Assembly (NCBI RefSeq): GCF_009208105.1
Contig: NZ_WFKL01000001.1
Location: 3,658,001-3,722,000, forward strand
Length of the DNA stretch: 64,000 nucleotides
Source: Rouxiella sp. S1S-2
GTDB taxonomy: Bacteria > Pseudomonadota > Gammaproteobacteria > Enterobacterales > Enterobacteriaceae
Reading direction: 5' to 3'
Both the position numbers and the translations under genes were made by a program. This document shows, in pieces, positions 36,974-46,372 of the stretch (its first letter is position 1; each line of letters begins with the position of its first letter). A model generated the notes under the pieces. That model saw only the letters and a program-made list of their open reading frames with translations, ran no database searches and was not told the DNA's origin.

Positions 36974-37861
36974 TTAGTCATCAGGCATGGACACAATCGA
37001 TTCTACAAAAGCGGCAAACTGACGCGCTTTGGCGCTGGCCATGCGGCCATTGGGGAACACGGCCCAAAGATCGACGCTCGGCAACGTCCAGGCGGGCAGC
37101 ACTTTTCTGACCGCCCCACTTTTTAGTTCGTCGTGAAACATCCAATCCGAGGCGATGCACAGTCCCATGCTGGCCAATACGGCGGCGCGCAGCCCTTCAG
37201 CGGCACTGACTCGCACACGCCCGTGAACGGCAGTCGAGATGACCTTTCCGTCCTGGGTGAACGACCACTGATTCGGTCCAGGATGATAGATAACGGTTTC
37301 GTGCTCGGCCAGTTCGGCAGGGTTTCGGGGTTCACCGGCTTTTTCCAGATAGGCCGGGGTGGCAATCACCGAGCGTGGAGACGTTGCCAGTCTGCGAGCA
37401 ACCGCCGTCGAGTCGGGTAAAGGTCCCATTCGTAATGACACATCCACGCCTTCGGCAATAAGGTCAATGATGCGATCGTCGAGAATGACGTCGATGTCCA
37501 GCTCAGGGTGTTCGCCAAGAAAACGAGGAAGATGGGGCATGACATGCAGCCGTGCAAACGTCGTTGCTGCTGAAACCCGCAGTCGCCCGGATAAACCGAG
37601 TCCCGCACCTCTGGCGGCCAATTCGGCTTCGTCGGCTTCCTCAATAGCGGTTCGCGCCCGCTCATAAAAACGCAGCCCCGCCTCGGTAGGCGTAAGGCCG
37701 TGGGTGGAACGCGATAGCAGGCTGGTTTGCAATCGCGCCTCGAGTTGGGCAATCGTCTTGGAAACAGCGGGCTGACCCACGTTGAGCTGCCGGGCCGCGG
37801 CAGAAAAAGATCCCGTCTCGACGACCCTAACAAAGGTCGCCATTGCCTGAAATCGGTCCAT
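36974..37861 (-). CDS. LysR-family transcriptional regulator
   Basis: The 295-residue protein has the LysR winged helix (SFSAAARQLNVGQPAVSKTIAQLEARL, about 15-40) and a periplasmic-binding-protein-like effector domain. I start at ATG 37861 (MDRFQAMATFVRV), the canonical N-terminus; the frame open to 37924 adds 21 unlikely residues. It is divergent from the peroxiredoxin-like gene 145 nt away and probably controls it. Confidence 0.92.
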   Translation of the reverse strand: MDRFQAMATFVRVVETGSFSAAARQLNVGQPAVSKTIAQLEARLQTSLLSRSTHGLTPTEAGLRFYERARTAIEEADEAELAARGAGLGLSGRLRVSAATTFARLHVMPHLPRFLGEHPELDIDVILDDRIIDLIAEGVDVSLRMGPLPDSTAVARRLATSPRSVIATPAYLEKAGEPRNPAELAEHETVIYHPGPNQWSFTQDGKVISTAVHGRVRVSAAEGLRAAVLASMGLCIASDWMFHDELKSGAVRKVLPAWTLPSVDLWAVFPNGRMASAKARQFAAFVESIVSMPDD

Positions 37862-38006
37862 GTTATTCCTGATGAGAATAGCCATTATCTCTTTAGCATA
37901 TCTACCCTTCCCAACGTGCGCCATCCAATATTGCTATCACCAACGGGCACCCGCTTCGGGTACACGTAAAGCTCATGCTTGGTAATGCTTTTAATCTCAG
38001 GAGACA

Positions 38007-38678
38007 GTGATGACACTTCAAGCCAAACTCGACGCTTTCAAGGCAGATTTTGAAGCCGGCAAACCACCCTATAATCGACCTCATTTGGTGGTAGAAACCA
38101 TGCACCGCGCTACCGCCGAGCTTATCGCCTCCGGCCAGGCCGAGCGCGCACTCAAAGCGGGGGATAAAGCGCCACTTTTCACGCTTAATGACCCACAGGG
38201 TATCCCGGTATCAAGTGCCGAGCTGCTGTTAAAAGGGCCGCTGGTGCTGAGTTTTTATCGTGGCGTGTGGTGCCCATACTGCAACATGGAGCTTCAGGCG
38301 TTACAGGAAACATTGCCTGAATTTGAGGCTTTGGGCGCCAGCCTGGTGGCTATTTCTCCGCAGACTGCACCCAACAGCCGCAAGTCCGTGCGCCAGAATA
38401 ACCTTAGCTTCCCGATACTTTCAGACCCCCACAACGCCATCGCCGAAGCTTTCGGCCTGCGTTTCGCTATGCCAGATTATCTGATTGACCTGTACAAAGG
38501 GTTTAACAACGATTTACCTACCGTCAACGGCGATGCGAGCTGGACACTGCCCATGCCGTCACGCTATGTGATAGGCCAGGACGGCGTCATCCTTTATGCG
38601 GAGGTAAATCCTGACTACACCCGCCGCCCTGAGCCTGAAGATATGCTGCCGTCTCTGCGTCGCGCACGCGGCCTCTAA
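38007..38678 (+). CDS. peroxiredoxin-like thiol oxidoreductase
   Basis: The 223-residue protein has a thioredoxin fold of the AhpC/TSA superfamily: GDKAPLFTLND (about 51-61), then RGVWCPYCNMEL with a CxxC pair near residue 88, and SPQTAPNSRK. True peroxiredoxins carry PxxxTxxC; here Trp-Cys-Pro-Tyr-Cys replaces it, so disulfide chemistry is likely but peroxide reduction is uncertain. A ribosome site AGGAG is well placed. The following 254 nt (38679-38932) contain C-rich and AT-rich stretches and no gene. Confidence 0.85.
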   Translation: MMTLQAKLDAFKADFEAGKPPYNRPHLVVETMHRATAELIASGQAERALKAGDKAPLFTLNDPQGIPVSSAELLLKGPLVLSFYRGVWCPYCNMELQALQETLPEFEALGASLVAISPQTAPNSRKSVRQNNLSFPILSDPHNAIAEAFGLRFAMPDYLIDLYKGFNNDLPTVNGDASWTLPMPSRYVIGQDGVILYAEVNPDYTRRPEPEDMLPSLRRARGL

Positions 38679-38932
38679 GTTTTTACATGACTTGGGCTAG
38701 AATATCGGCTTAAAACCTCCCCCACCCTCGCCCTCCGCCAAAATGGGTGAGGGGATAACACCACACTGAACTTCCCCTCAGCCCAGCCCGGCCCTTATGA
38801 CTTTTTATTACACCATATACCACTAAGTTTGTTGCTTAAATCCCTGTCTATGATACAAATTTCTGCTTAATTTTTTTCAGTAACGGTTTCCTCACTAAAT
38901 TATTTACTTTTTAACCTAAAGGCTTTCGCACC

Positions 38933-40447
38933 GTGAGTTCGCCACCGCTTTCTTCACGCTTAGAGATGCGTAATATCTCAATCTCGTTTGGGGGTTTTTC
39001 GGCGCTTCATCAGGTGGATTTCACTCTTGAAGGTGGCGCAGTGCAGGCTTTGGTCGGTGCCAACGGCGCGGGGAAATCAACGCTGATGGCCGTGCTTGCC
39101 GGGGCTTATAACCACTACAGCGGGCAAATCCTCATTGACGGTCAACCGGTGACCATCAGTCAGCCGCATCACGCGCGCGAGCACGGTATTCATCTGGTAC
39201 AGCAGGAAGTTGACGTCGCCCTGATACCCACGCTGAACGTCGCCGAAAATATAATGCTCGATGCGCTTTCAGAACCGGGTCATTTGCTCAAGTGGTCAAA
39301 AATTTATCAGCAAGCACAGACACTTACTGAACAGCTGGGGCTGAAAATTAACCTGCGTCAACGCATCGAAAACTGCACGCTGGCCGAGAAACAGCTGATT
39401 TTGCTTGCCCGTGCGCTGTCACATAAATGCCGTTTCCTGATACTTGATGAACCGACTGCCCCGCTGGACCACGCCGAAAGTGAACGCCTGTTTACGCTCG
39501 TTCGCCGCCTGCGCGATGAAGGCATGGCGGTGGTGTTCATTTCTCACCGCATCCACGAACTGCGCGATATCTGCGACCGCATGACAGTCCTGCGCGACGG
39601 GCGTCTGGTCAGCGACGACAGCATGCAGGGACTGACCAACGAACACATCATCGAGAAGATGATTGGTCACCAAATTAACGATATATATCCCCCACGTCGG
39701 CCGCCTCACAGCACAGAAACGCTGTTGAAAATAGAAAGCCTGCACGACAAAGACAAGCTGCGTAATATCAGCCTGACGCTGCATCGCGGCGAGATCCTCG
39801 GCATCGCCGGTTTGGCGGGAGCGGGTAAAACCGAAATGTGCAAGGCGCTGTTTGGCGCATCGCCAAGTCAGGTCGAGCGCGGTGAGCTTAATGGAAAACC
39901 GTGGAAGCCGCGTGAGCCGTATCTGTCGGTTGAACAGGGGCTGGCACTAGTGCCGGAAGAGCGACGCAAAGAGGGGATTTTTATCGATGATGATATTCCC
40001 ATGAACCTCAGCGTCGTCGCCGACAACAGCTTCTCTACGCTGAGCATCTTTAATCGCCGCGCCTCACTGAGCTGGGCGAAAGAGATCATTAATCGGCTGG
40101 GCATCCGTGCGTCCGGGCCGCTGCAGAAGCTGGCGCGCCTTTCCGGCGGCAATCAGCAGAAGGTCGCCATTGGCAAGTGGTTGCGCAGCGAAAGTCAGGT
40201 GCTGATTTTCGATGAGCCGACCAAAGGCGTTGATATCAGAGCAAAACAGGATGTATTCAGGCTGATAGACGGTCTGGCGCAACAGGGAAAAGGCATTATT
40301 TATGCTTCGGGCGAGTTCGCCGAACTGGTCGGACTGTGTGACCGAATTTTGGTGCTTTGGGATGGCCGCATTGTTGCCGAGCTGAATGCTGCCGACATTG
40401 ATGAACAGACCCTTTTAGATTATTCAACCGGAGGAACCCCCGCGTGA
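38933..40447 (+). CDS. sugar ABC transporter, double ATPase (RbsA/MglA type)
   Basis: The 504-residue protein starts at GTG after AAAGG and contains two ABC domains as in RbsA: the first with Walker A GANGAGKS (42-49) and LILDEPTAPLD; the second with a Walker A variant GLAGAGKTE and the signature LSGGNQQKVAIGKWL. It should power import of a monosaccharide or related small ligand (CUT2 class). It overlaps the permease gene by 4 nt. No periplasmic binding protein is encoded next to it, which is unusual. Confidence 0.92.
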   Translation: MSSPPLSSRLEMRNISISFGGFSALHQVDFTLEGGAVQALVGANGAGKSTLMAVLAGAYNHYSGQILIDGQPVTISQPHHAREHGIHLVQQEVDVALIPTLNVAENIMLDALSEPGHLLKWSKIYQQAQTLTEQLGLKINLRQRIENCTLAEKQLILLARALSHKCRFLILDEPTAPLDHAESERLFTLVRRLRDEGMAVVFISHRIHELRDICDRMTVLRDGRLVSDDSMQGLTNEHIIEKMIGHQINDIYPPRRPPHSTETLLKIESLHDKDKLRNISLTLHRGEILGIAGLAGAGKTEMCKALFGASPSQVERGELNGKPWKPREPYLSVEQGLALVPEERRKEGIFIDDDIPMNLSVVADNSFSTLSIFNRRASLSWAKEIINRLGIRASGPLQKLARLSGGNQQKVAIGKWLRSESQVLIFDEPTKGVDIRAKQDVFRLIDGLAQQGKGIIYASGEFAELVGLCDRILVLWDGRIVAELNAADIDEQTLLDYSTGGTPA

Positions 40448-41439
40448 GCAAAGACTTACCCCTGAACGCCCCCCAACCCTGGCGTCATCATGTTTTCGAA
40501 TTTCTCTATAAATGGGGGATGTTGCTCACTGTAGTGGCGCTGATTGCGCTGTTTGGGATTGCTTCCGATAATTTCCTGGAAATGTCGAACATCATCAACA
40601 TCATGCGATCGATTGCGATCGTCACGGTGATTGCCATTGGCGTCTCACTTTCACTGTCGGTTGGCGGGTTTGATTTATCGGTTGGGTCTACGGCCTCACT
40701 GGCCAATGCGCTGGTGATTTCAATGTTCGTCTGGCACGGTTTTGGCACCGTTGAAGCTATCGCTATTACGTTGGCGCTGTGCCTGCTGGTGGGTCTTTTT
40801 AACGCCTTCCTGATTGTTATCCTTAAAATCCCCGACATGTTAGCCACGCTCGCCAGCCTGTTTGTTATTCAGGGTGCGGCGATGACTTACAGCTACGGCG
40901 GCTCGATTACCGAAAATATGCTCCTGCCGAGCGGTGACATGGCGGAGGGGAGCGTTCCTGCGGTATTCAGCCTGTTGGGTCAGGTCCCGGTTATCGTGAT
41001 TGTTATGCTGGTCGTGACGGTGGCAGTGCAGCTGTTTATGTCGCTGACCAAACACGGTCGCCGCATGTATGCCATTGGCGGTAATCCACTGGCCGCGCGA
41101 CTAGCGGGTATTCGTACCGCGCGTTATCGGGTGATTGCCTATCTGATGTCGTCCGTGCTGGCGGGCGCCGGTGGCATTTTACTGGCTTCGCGCATTGGCT
41201 CCTCGCAGGTTAATGCCGGTGGCGGTTACCTAATGGACGCGGTGGCGGCGGCTTATATTGGTTTTTCATTGGCGGGCTCGGGTAAACCGAATGCGCTGGG
41301 TACGCTACTGGGGGCGGTTATTCTCGGCGTTTTGCAGAATGGCCTAGTGATGCTGTCGGTGCCTTATTACGCGATGGATATTATCAAAGGGCTGGTGCTG
41401 GCCGTTGCGCTGGCGCTGACCTACATTCAGAAGAGATAG
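40444..41439 (+). CDS. sugar ABC transporter, permease (RbsC type)
   Basis: The 331-residue protein has about ten hydrophobic helices and the RbsC hallmarks GGFDLSVGST, YAIGGNPLAARLAGIRT, and the late GTLLGAVILGVLQNGL. Its ATG overlaps the ATPase stop. It ends the operon and faces the siderophore ABC genes, with a stem-loop between. Confidence 0.92.
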   Translation: MSKDLPLNAPQPWRHHVFEFLYKWGMLLTVVALIALFGIASDNFLEMSNIINIMRSIAIVTVIAIGVSLSLSVGGFDLSVGSTASLANALVISMFVWHGFGTVEAIAITLALCLLVGLFNAFLIVILKIPDMLATLASLFVIQGAAMTYSYGGSITENMLLPSGDMAEGSVPAVFSLLGQVPVIVIVMLVVTVAVQLFMSLTKHGRRMYAIGGNPLAARLAGIRTARYRVIAYLMSSVLAGAGGILLASRIGSSQVNAGGGYLMDAVAAAYIGFSLAGSGKPNALGTLLGAVILGVLQNGLVMLSVPYYAMDIIKGLVLAVALALTYIQKR

Positions 41440-41441
41440 TC

Positions 41442-41473
41442 AAAAAAACCCGTCCCTCATCGCGAGGGACGGG
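41442..41473 (-). terminator. terminator of the siderophore ABC operon
   Basis: CCCGTCCCTC and GAGGGACGGG form a perfect 10-bp stem around ATCGC, followed on the minus strand by seven T. On the plus strand no T-run follows, so it mainly serves the minus-strand operon. Confidence 0.88.
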
Positions 41474-41480
41474 GTGAAAG

Positions 41481-42326
41481 TTACAGACTCGGCGTGTCTA
41501 CCAGGCCGTCAATCAAGATTTGCGGGGTTCCCTGCGAGCAGCGTTCAATTCGCCCTCTAACACCATACACTTTTGCCAAACTCTCGGCGGTAATCACCGC
41601 TTCTGGCTGACCGTCGGCAATCAACTGCCCGTCTTTAAGCATCAGCACATTGTCGCCGTGACGCAGCGCGATATTGATGTCATGCACCACCACCACGGTA
41701 ATGATATTTCTTTTGCGCGTTTCACGGCGCACCAGATCCATCACGTGGAACTGATAATTGAGGTCCAGCGCGCTCAGCGGCTCGTCGAGCAGCAGTAACG
41801 AAGGCTGACGAATCAGCGACTGCGCCAAGCCCACCAGCTGCTTCTGGCCGCCAGAAAGCTGGTCAAGGTAGCTCAATGCCAGATGCTCAATGCCCAGCAG
41901 TTTGAGTAAGTCCATCACCTGCGCGGTGGTCTGCGATTGGTGAGAACGCCCTCCCGAGGCGCGCTGCGCGACAATAATTGACTCCAGCACGTGCAGATGC
42001 ACGCCCGCAGGCAGTGACTGCGGCAGATAAACCACCTGCTCTGCGCGTTTGGAAAACGGCATTTGCATCAGGTCATGCCCGTCGAGGATCATTTCTCCCT
42101 GCGCACGGTTCAGACCGGCTAGCGCCCGCAGCAGCGTGGATTTTCCGCTGCCGTTGGGGCCAAGCAGCACGGTAATTTCACCGCGAGGAAGCTTGGGTAC
42201 GTTTAACTCGCGGATCACCGCGCGCTTAGGATAACCCGCGGTAAAATTGCGAATTTGCAGACCCTGTGCGGCGTCAATCGCGTGGCGCTGAGGCATATCA
42301 ATCACGTTATGGTTACTCAGACTCAT
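41481..42326 (-). CDS. iron-siderophore ABC transporter ATPase (FecE/FhuC type)
   Basis: The 281-residue ATPase has Walker A GPNGSGKS (56-63), signature LSGGQKQLVGLAQSL, and LLLDEPLSALDLNYQ as Walker B, features of the FecE/FepC family. It overlaps the permease gene upstream by 4 nt. A Fur-like box before the operon supports iron or siderophore as cargo. No binding protein or outer-membrane receptor is next to it. Confidence 0.88.
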   Translation of the reverse strand: MSLSNHNVIDMPQRHAIDAAQGLQIRNFTAGYPKRAVIRELNVPKLPRGEITVLLGPNGSGKSTLLRALAGLNRAQGEMILDGHDLMQMPFSKRAEQVVYLPQSLPAGVHLHVLESIIVAQRASGGRSHQSQTTAQVMDLLKLLGIEHLALSYLDQLSGGQKQLVGLAQSLIRQPSLLLLDEPLSALDLNYQFHVMDLVRRETRKRNIITVVVVHDINIALRHGDNVLMLKDGQLIADGQPEAVITAESLAKVYGVRGRIERCSQGTPQILIDGLVDTPSL

Positions 42327-43420
42327 ACGGTTCCCCTGTGACGCAAAATAATGCTCAGGAAGAACGGCACGCCCACCAGCGAGGTCACAATTCCGACCGG
42401 GATGATAACGCCTGGCACCAGATTTTTAGAAGCAACCGAGGCAAGAGAAAGCACCAACGCGCCAATCAGCGCACTGGCCGGAAGATAGAAACGGTGATCT
42501 TCGCCAAACATCATGCGCGCGATGTGCGGCGCTACCAGCCCGATAAAGCCGATCGGCCCGACAAACGCCACGGCCAGAGCAGAAAGAATACTGATGCGCA
42601 GCAGAGTGCCAAGGCGCAGACGACGCACGTCGATGCCAAAACTGACCGCGCGGTCTTCACCGAGGCGCAGCGCGGTAAGTTTCCAGGCACTTTTCATCGA
42701 AATCGGCAACAGCAGCAAGAATGCGCCCGCCATGACGGCAAGTTTTATCCAAGTGGCGCGCGCCAGACTGCCCATGGTCCAAAACACCAGCCCCTGGAGA
42801 GTATCTTCCGAGGCAATAAACTGCATCAGTGAAACCAAGGCGTTAAAGGTAAACACCAGCGCAATACCAAACAGCACCACGCCGGAGCTGGCAACCTGCG
42901 TCCAGCGGGTCACGCCGTCCAGCATCAGTGCGGCAAGCAGGGCAAAAATAAAGGCGTTGGCCGAGATAAACCACTGATCGGGAATGCCCGGAATACCAAT
43001 ATTCAACACGATAGCCAGCGCGGCACCAAATGCGGCGGCCGAAGAAACGCCCAGCGTGAACGGGCTCGCCAACGGGTTGTTAAGGATAGTTTGCATCTCT
43101 GCGCCTGCCAGGCCCAAAGACATGCCAACCGCTACCGCCATCAGGGCATACGGCATACGAATATCCCAAACGATCACTCGCGTACCCGCGTCCGCCGCCT
43201 GAGCGTGGAAAATGGTTTGCCACAGCGTATCGAGCGTTAACCCCGCAGGTCCCATGACAAAATCGAGCACCAGCGAGGCAAAAATAGCCAACACCAGCAC
43301 TAACATCAATGAGAGGCGGCGGCGAAGAATCGCGTTATAGCGACCCATTACGCTGCCATCAAAGCCGGTTTCGTCGTTATGGCTGACGGTATTAAGGAGG
43401 GGATCGGTTGAAGCACTCAT
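42323..43420 (-). CDS. iron-siderophore ABC transporter permease (FecCD family)
   Basis: The protein has nine to ten hydrophobic helices and the FecCD signatures: RMPYALMAVAVGMSLGLAGAEMQTILNNPLA and GFIGLVAPHIARMMFGEDHRFYLP. I start at ATG 43420 (365 residues); the GTG at 43444 is possible. A single FecCD gene implies a homodimeric channel. It is the first gene of the two-gene operon. Confidence 0.88.
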   Translation of the reverse strand: MSASTDPLLNTVSHNDETGFDGSVMGRYNAILRRRLSLMLVLVLAIFASLVLDFVMGPAGLTLDTLWQTIFHAQAADAGTRVIVWDIRMPYALMAVAVGMSLGLAGAEMQTILNNPLASPFTLGVSSAAAFGAALAIVLNIGIPGIPDQWFISANAFIFALLAALMLDGVTRWTQVASSGVVLFGIALVFTFNALVSLMQFIASEDTLQGLVFWTMGSLARATWIKLAVMAGAFLLLLPISMKSAWKLTALRLGEDRAVSFGIDVRRLRLGTLLRISILSALAVAFVGPIGFIGLVAPHIARMMFGEDHRFYLPASALIGALVLSLASVASKNLVPGVIIPVGIVTSLVGVPFFLSIILRHRGTV

Positions 43421-43492
43421 GTAAACTTGTTTCTCGCTTGGCACGGCGCGGTTAAAGGCCTGGATACATTACTGATGATAGGTAACAGTAAT

Positions 43493-43511
43493 ATAAACGA
43501 TAAGTATTATC
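43493..43511. promoter_or_regulatory. Fur-like box upstream of the siderophore ABC operon
   Basis: The centre GATAA-GTA-TTATC (43499-43511) is a perfect 5-3-5 palindrome, and the 19-mer matches the Fur consensus at 13 positions. It is about 75 nt upstream of the permease start. A second inverted repeat, TTACCG-AAAAA-CGGTAA, is at 43543-43559 without a T-run. Confidence 0.55.
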
Positions 43512-43626
43512 AATCCAGTATAAGGCTCGAGGGCTCTATGCCTTACCGAAAAACGGTAAAAGTGGCGGTGAAGCAGTAACAAAGCATTACTTGGCCCCTC
43601 CCCCACTTTTTTCAGTGCAAAGCCGT

Positions 43627-45102
43627 TTAATGCGTATCAGTTTCAGGGAATTCCATATCCTGATACTTAACGAATCGAGTGCCTTTGGTCAACTTGTAGC
43701 CAAACCAAATCACCAGGAACAGCGGGATACCCACATACGTTGCCGTCACGCCGTACCAGTCAATTTTATCCTGCAGGAATGCCTGATAGTTCTGGCCGAG
43801 GGTGATAATCAAACACAGTACGAAGGCAAAAATCGGCCCGAGAGGGAATAAACCCGCCTTATAAGGAAGTATTGAAAGATCACGTCCCTGCGCCACAAAG
43901 CCCCGACGGAAACGGTAATGGCTGATAGCAATACCGAGCCAGGCGATAAATCCGGTCATGCCAGAAGTATTGAGCAGCCACATATACACCGACTGATTGC
44001 CGTACATTGAGCTAAAGAAGCACAGCGCGGCAATGACCGTGGTGGCGTAAAGCGCGTTACGCGGCACGCCACCTTTCGACAGCTTGGCGAAAATACGCGG
44101 GGCCTTGCCCTCCGTCGCCAGGTTGTAAAGCATACGCGTTGACGCATACATGCCCGAGTTACCGGCAGAAAGCACCGCCGTCAGAATAACGGCGTTCATC
44201 ACCGCCGCCGCTGAAAGCAGGCCAGCATTGCGAAACACCAGGGTAAACGGACTGACGCCAATGTCTTTTACATCATTACGTAGCAGGCTTGGATCGGTAT
44301 AGGGGATGATCAGGCTGATCACCAGAATGGCAAGCACATAGAACAGCAGAATACGCCAAAAAACCTGACGCACGGCGCGTGGAATATTTTTCCCCGGATC
44401 TTCGGATTCCCCCGCCGCAACGCCGATGAGTTCAGTGCCCTGGAAGGAGAAGCCGGCTATCATCGCCACGCCTATCATCGAGGCAAAACCACCGGCAAAG
44501 GGCGCATCGCCAATCGTCCAATTGTGCCAACCCGCCGTTTCACCGCCTTTCATAATGCCGAAAATCATCATTATGCCGACGGCGATAAAAATAATCACGG
44601 TCAGCACTTTAATCAACGAGAACCAATATTCCGCCTCGCCAAAACCGCGCACAGAAATGTAGTTAAGCAGGAAAATAACGCTCAGAAACAGCGCACTCCA
44701 TACCCAGCCGGGCGTATGCGGGAACCAGTAGTTCATCACCAACTGCGAAGCCACCAGTTCTACCGCAATGGTGACGGCCCAGTTGTACCAGTAGTTCCAG
44801 CCGAGCGCGAAGCCGAAGCCTTCTTCGACGTATTTGGCACCGTAGGTAGAGAAAGAGCCGGAGACCGGCATAAAGGCGGCCAATTCACCCAGGCTGGTCA
44901 TCAGGAAATAAACCATCAGGCCGATTATTGCATAGGAGAGCAGCGCCCCACCGGGTCCGGCTTGCGATACGGTTGCACCCGAAGCAACGAATAAACCGGT
45001 ACCGATTGAACCGCCGATGGCGATCATGGTTAAGTGACGAGCCTTGAGCTCTCGACGCAGTGTGGGAGCCACCTGCTGATTTTTTGTATGCTGTTGAGCC
45101 AT
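43627..45102 (-). CDS. lysP: lysine-specific permease
   Basis: LysP is a proton-coupled lysine importer of the APC family. The protein is nearly collinear with recalled E. coli LysP: RRELKARHLTMIAIGGSIGTGLF near the N-terminus, SVRGFGEAEYWFSL, and ESEDPGKNIPRAV. I start at ATG 45102 (491 residues) after AGGGC; the frame is open 8 codons further. It is followed upstream by yeiE, as in E. coli. Confidence 0.95.
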   Translation of the reverse strand: MAQQHTKNQQVAPTLRRELKARHLTMIAIGGSIGTGLFVASGATVSQAGPGGALLSYAIIGLMVYFLMTSLGELAAFMPVSGSFSTYGAKYVEEGFGFALGWNYWYNWAVTIAVELVASQLVMNYWFPHTPGWVWSALFLSVIFLLNYISVRGFGEAEYWFSLIKVLTVIIFIAVGIMMIFGIMKGGETAGWHNWTIGDAPFAGGFASMIGVAMIAGFSFQGTELIGVAAGESEDPGKNIPRAVRQVFWRILLFYVLAILVISLIIPYTDPSLLRNDVKDIGVSPFTLVFRNAGLLSAAAVMNAVILTAVLSAGNSGMYASTRMLYNLATEGKAPRIFAKLSKGGVPRNALYATTVIAALCFFSSMYGNQSVYMWLLNTSGMTGFIAWLGIAISHYRFRRGFVAQGRDLSILPYKAGLFPLGPIFAFVLCLIITLGQNYQAFLQDKIDWYGVTATYVGIPLFLVIWFGYKLTKGTRFVKYQDMEFPETDTH

Positions 45103-45232
45103 TTTTGCCCTATATCTGCGCGTCATGTCTGAATTTAGCCGCGGATTGTAGCAAAAACAGCTGAGCTGAATAGCAGGAACGCCCCATCATTAGAAGGCTT
45201 CATGATAGGCTGAGTATTATTAGCAAAACGCT

Positions 45233-46105
45233 TTATGCCAGTTCTTTGCAATAGGTTAAAAAGCGCGATAAGGCGTTGGAAATGTGCTTCTGCCGGTGGT
45301 GGATCAGATAAAGTTTTCTGATGAGCGGCGGCAGAGGAAGTTTGATTTCAACCAGCGAACCGCTGCTTAACTGCTCGGCGATGACTCTGCGCGACAGGCA
45401 GCTGATGCCGATCCCATGTCGCACCGCGTGCTTGATGGCCTCGGAGTTACCCAATTCCATCACCAGATGAAAATCGGGCAGCTGCGACAAAAGCAGGTGG
45501 TCCAATACTTCCCGCGTACCGGAACCGCGCTCGCGTAGGATCCACGGTGCTTCTGCCAGCATTTGCAGGGTCAGATTTTTTCCTGCCAGCGGATTATCCG
45601 GCGCGGCGAACACCACTAATTCGTCATCAAGCCACGACTGGGTAATCAGCTCCGGCATTCGGCACGGGCCTTCAATCAGGCCGAGGTCAACGCGGAAATC
45701 GGCCACGGCGTTAATGACGTCATCAGTATTACCGACGTTTAACTCAAGTGGGGTTTCAGGAAAGTCCAGCCGATAACCGGCTATCATGGCAGGCAACATA
45801 TAGTTGCCGATGGTACTGCTGGCACCAATTTTGAGAGAACCGCTGTCGTGGCTGAACAACCGCTCAATTTCGCTGGCCTGCTCAAGCAGCGCCAACGCTT
45901 TGGGATACAATAAACGTCCGTGCTCATTGATAACCAAACGCTTACCCACCCGGTCAAACAGTTTAACCCCCAACTGCCCTTCTATATCGGCCAAAGCCGC
46001 ACTGACCGCCGACTGTGACAAAGACAGAATAACGGAGGCCTGCGTGGTCGAGCCACTTTTTAGCACCTCGGAGAAAACTTCAAGTTGACGCAGTGTAATA
46101 TGCAT
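45233..46105 (-). CDS. yeiE: LysR-family regulator YeiE
   Basis: The 290-residue protein has the LysR helix-turn-helix near 15-40 ([27 protein letters not shown]) and an effector domain with [16 protein letters not shown] at its start. It lies between lysP and the divergent yeiH, the E. coli order, and so is assigned YeiE. A role in lysine permease or sulfite-related regulation has been proposed for the family; nothing here decides it. Confidence 0.9.
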   Translation of the reverse strand: MHITLRQLEVFSEVLKSGSTTQASVILSLSQSAVSAALADIEGQLGVKLFDRVGKRLVINEHGRLLYPKALALLEQASEIERLFSHDSGSLKIGASSTIGNYMLPAMIAGYRLDFPETPLELNVGNTDDVINAVADFRVDLGLIEGPCRMPELITQSWLDDELVVFAAPDNPLAGKNLTLQMLAEAPWILRERGSGTREVLDHLLLSQLPDFHLVMELGNSEAIKHAVRHGIGISCLSRRVIAEQLSSGSLVEIKLPLPPLIRKLYLIHHRQKHISNALSRFLTYCKELA

Positions 46106-46372
46106 AGAGTCTCGTTATCGTTTACCGGATCAGGTGCAGTCCAGTAATTTGATTGATTCAAAAGTAAAAAGTGCTCAAACTTTCACGTGCACCCCTCGGC
46201 CGAATCCGCTCCTCCCCCTATCAGTATAGCGCTAACCGCACGAGTCATTGGCGTTAGGTTGTCCTGCCATTCTATACCAGTTTTTTAGATTGGTTATAGG
46301 ATTACAATCAATTTCACATTTATACCAACGATGGATAAGCTTATTCCCAGGCAATCTAAGCGAGACATCATC

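Noticed and set aside
42266..42832. 188-codon plus-strand frame
   Set aside because: It is antisense to the siderophore ABC ATPase and permease, rich in Gln, Arg and His as usual for shadow frames.
43543..43559. Inverted repeat TTACCG-AAAAA-CGGTAA as a lysP terminator
   Set aside because: No T-run follows the stem on the minus strand, so it is not called a terminator.
44524..44994. 156-codon plus-strand frame
   Set aside because: It is antisense to lysP and has no independent support.
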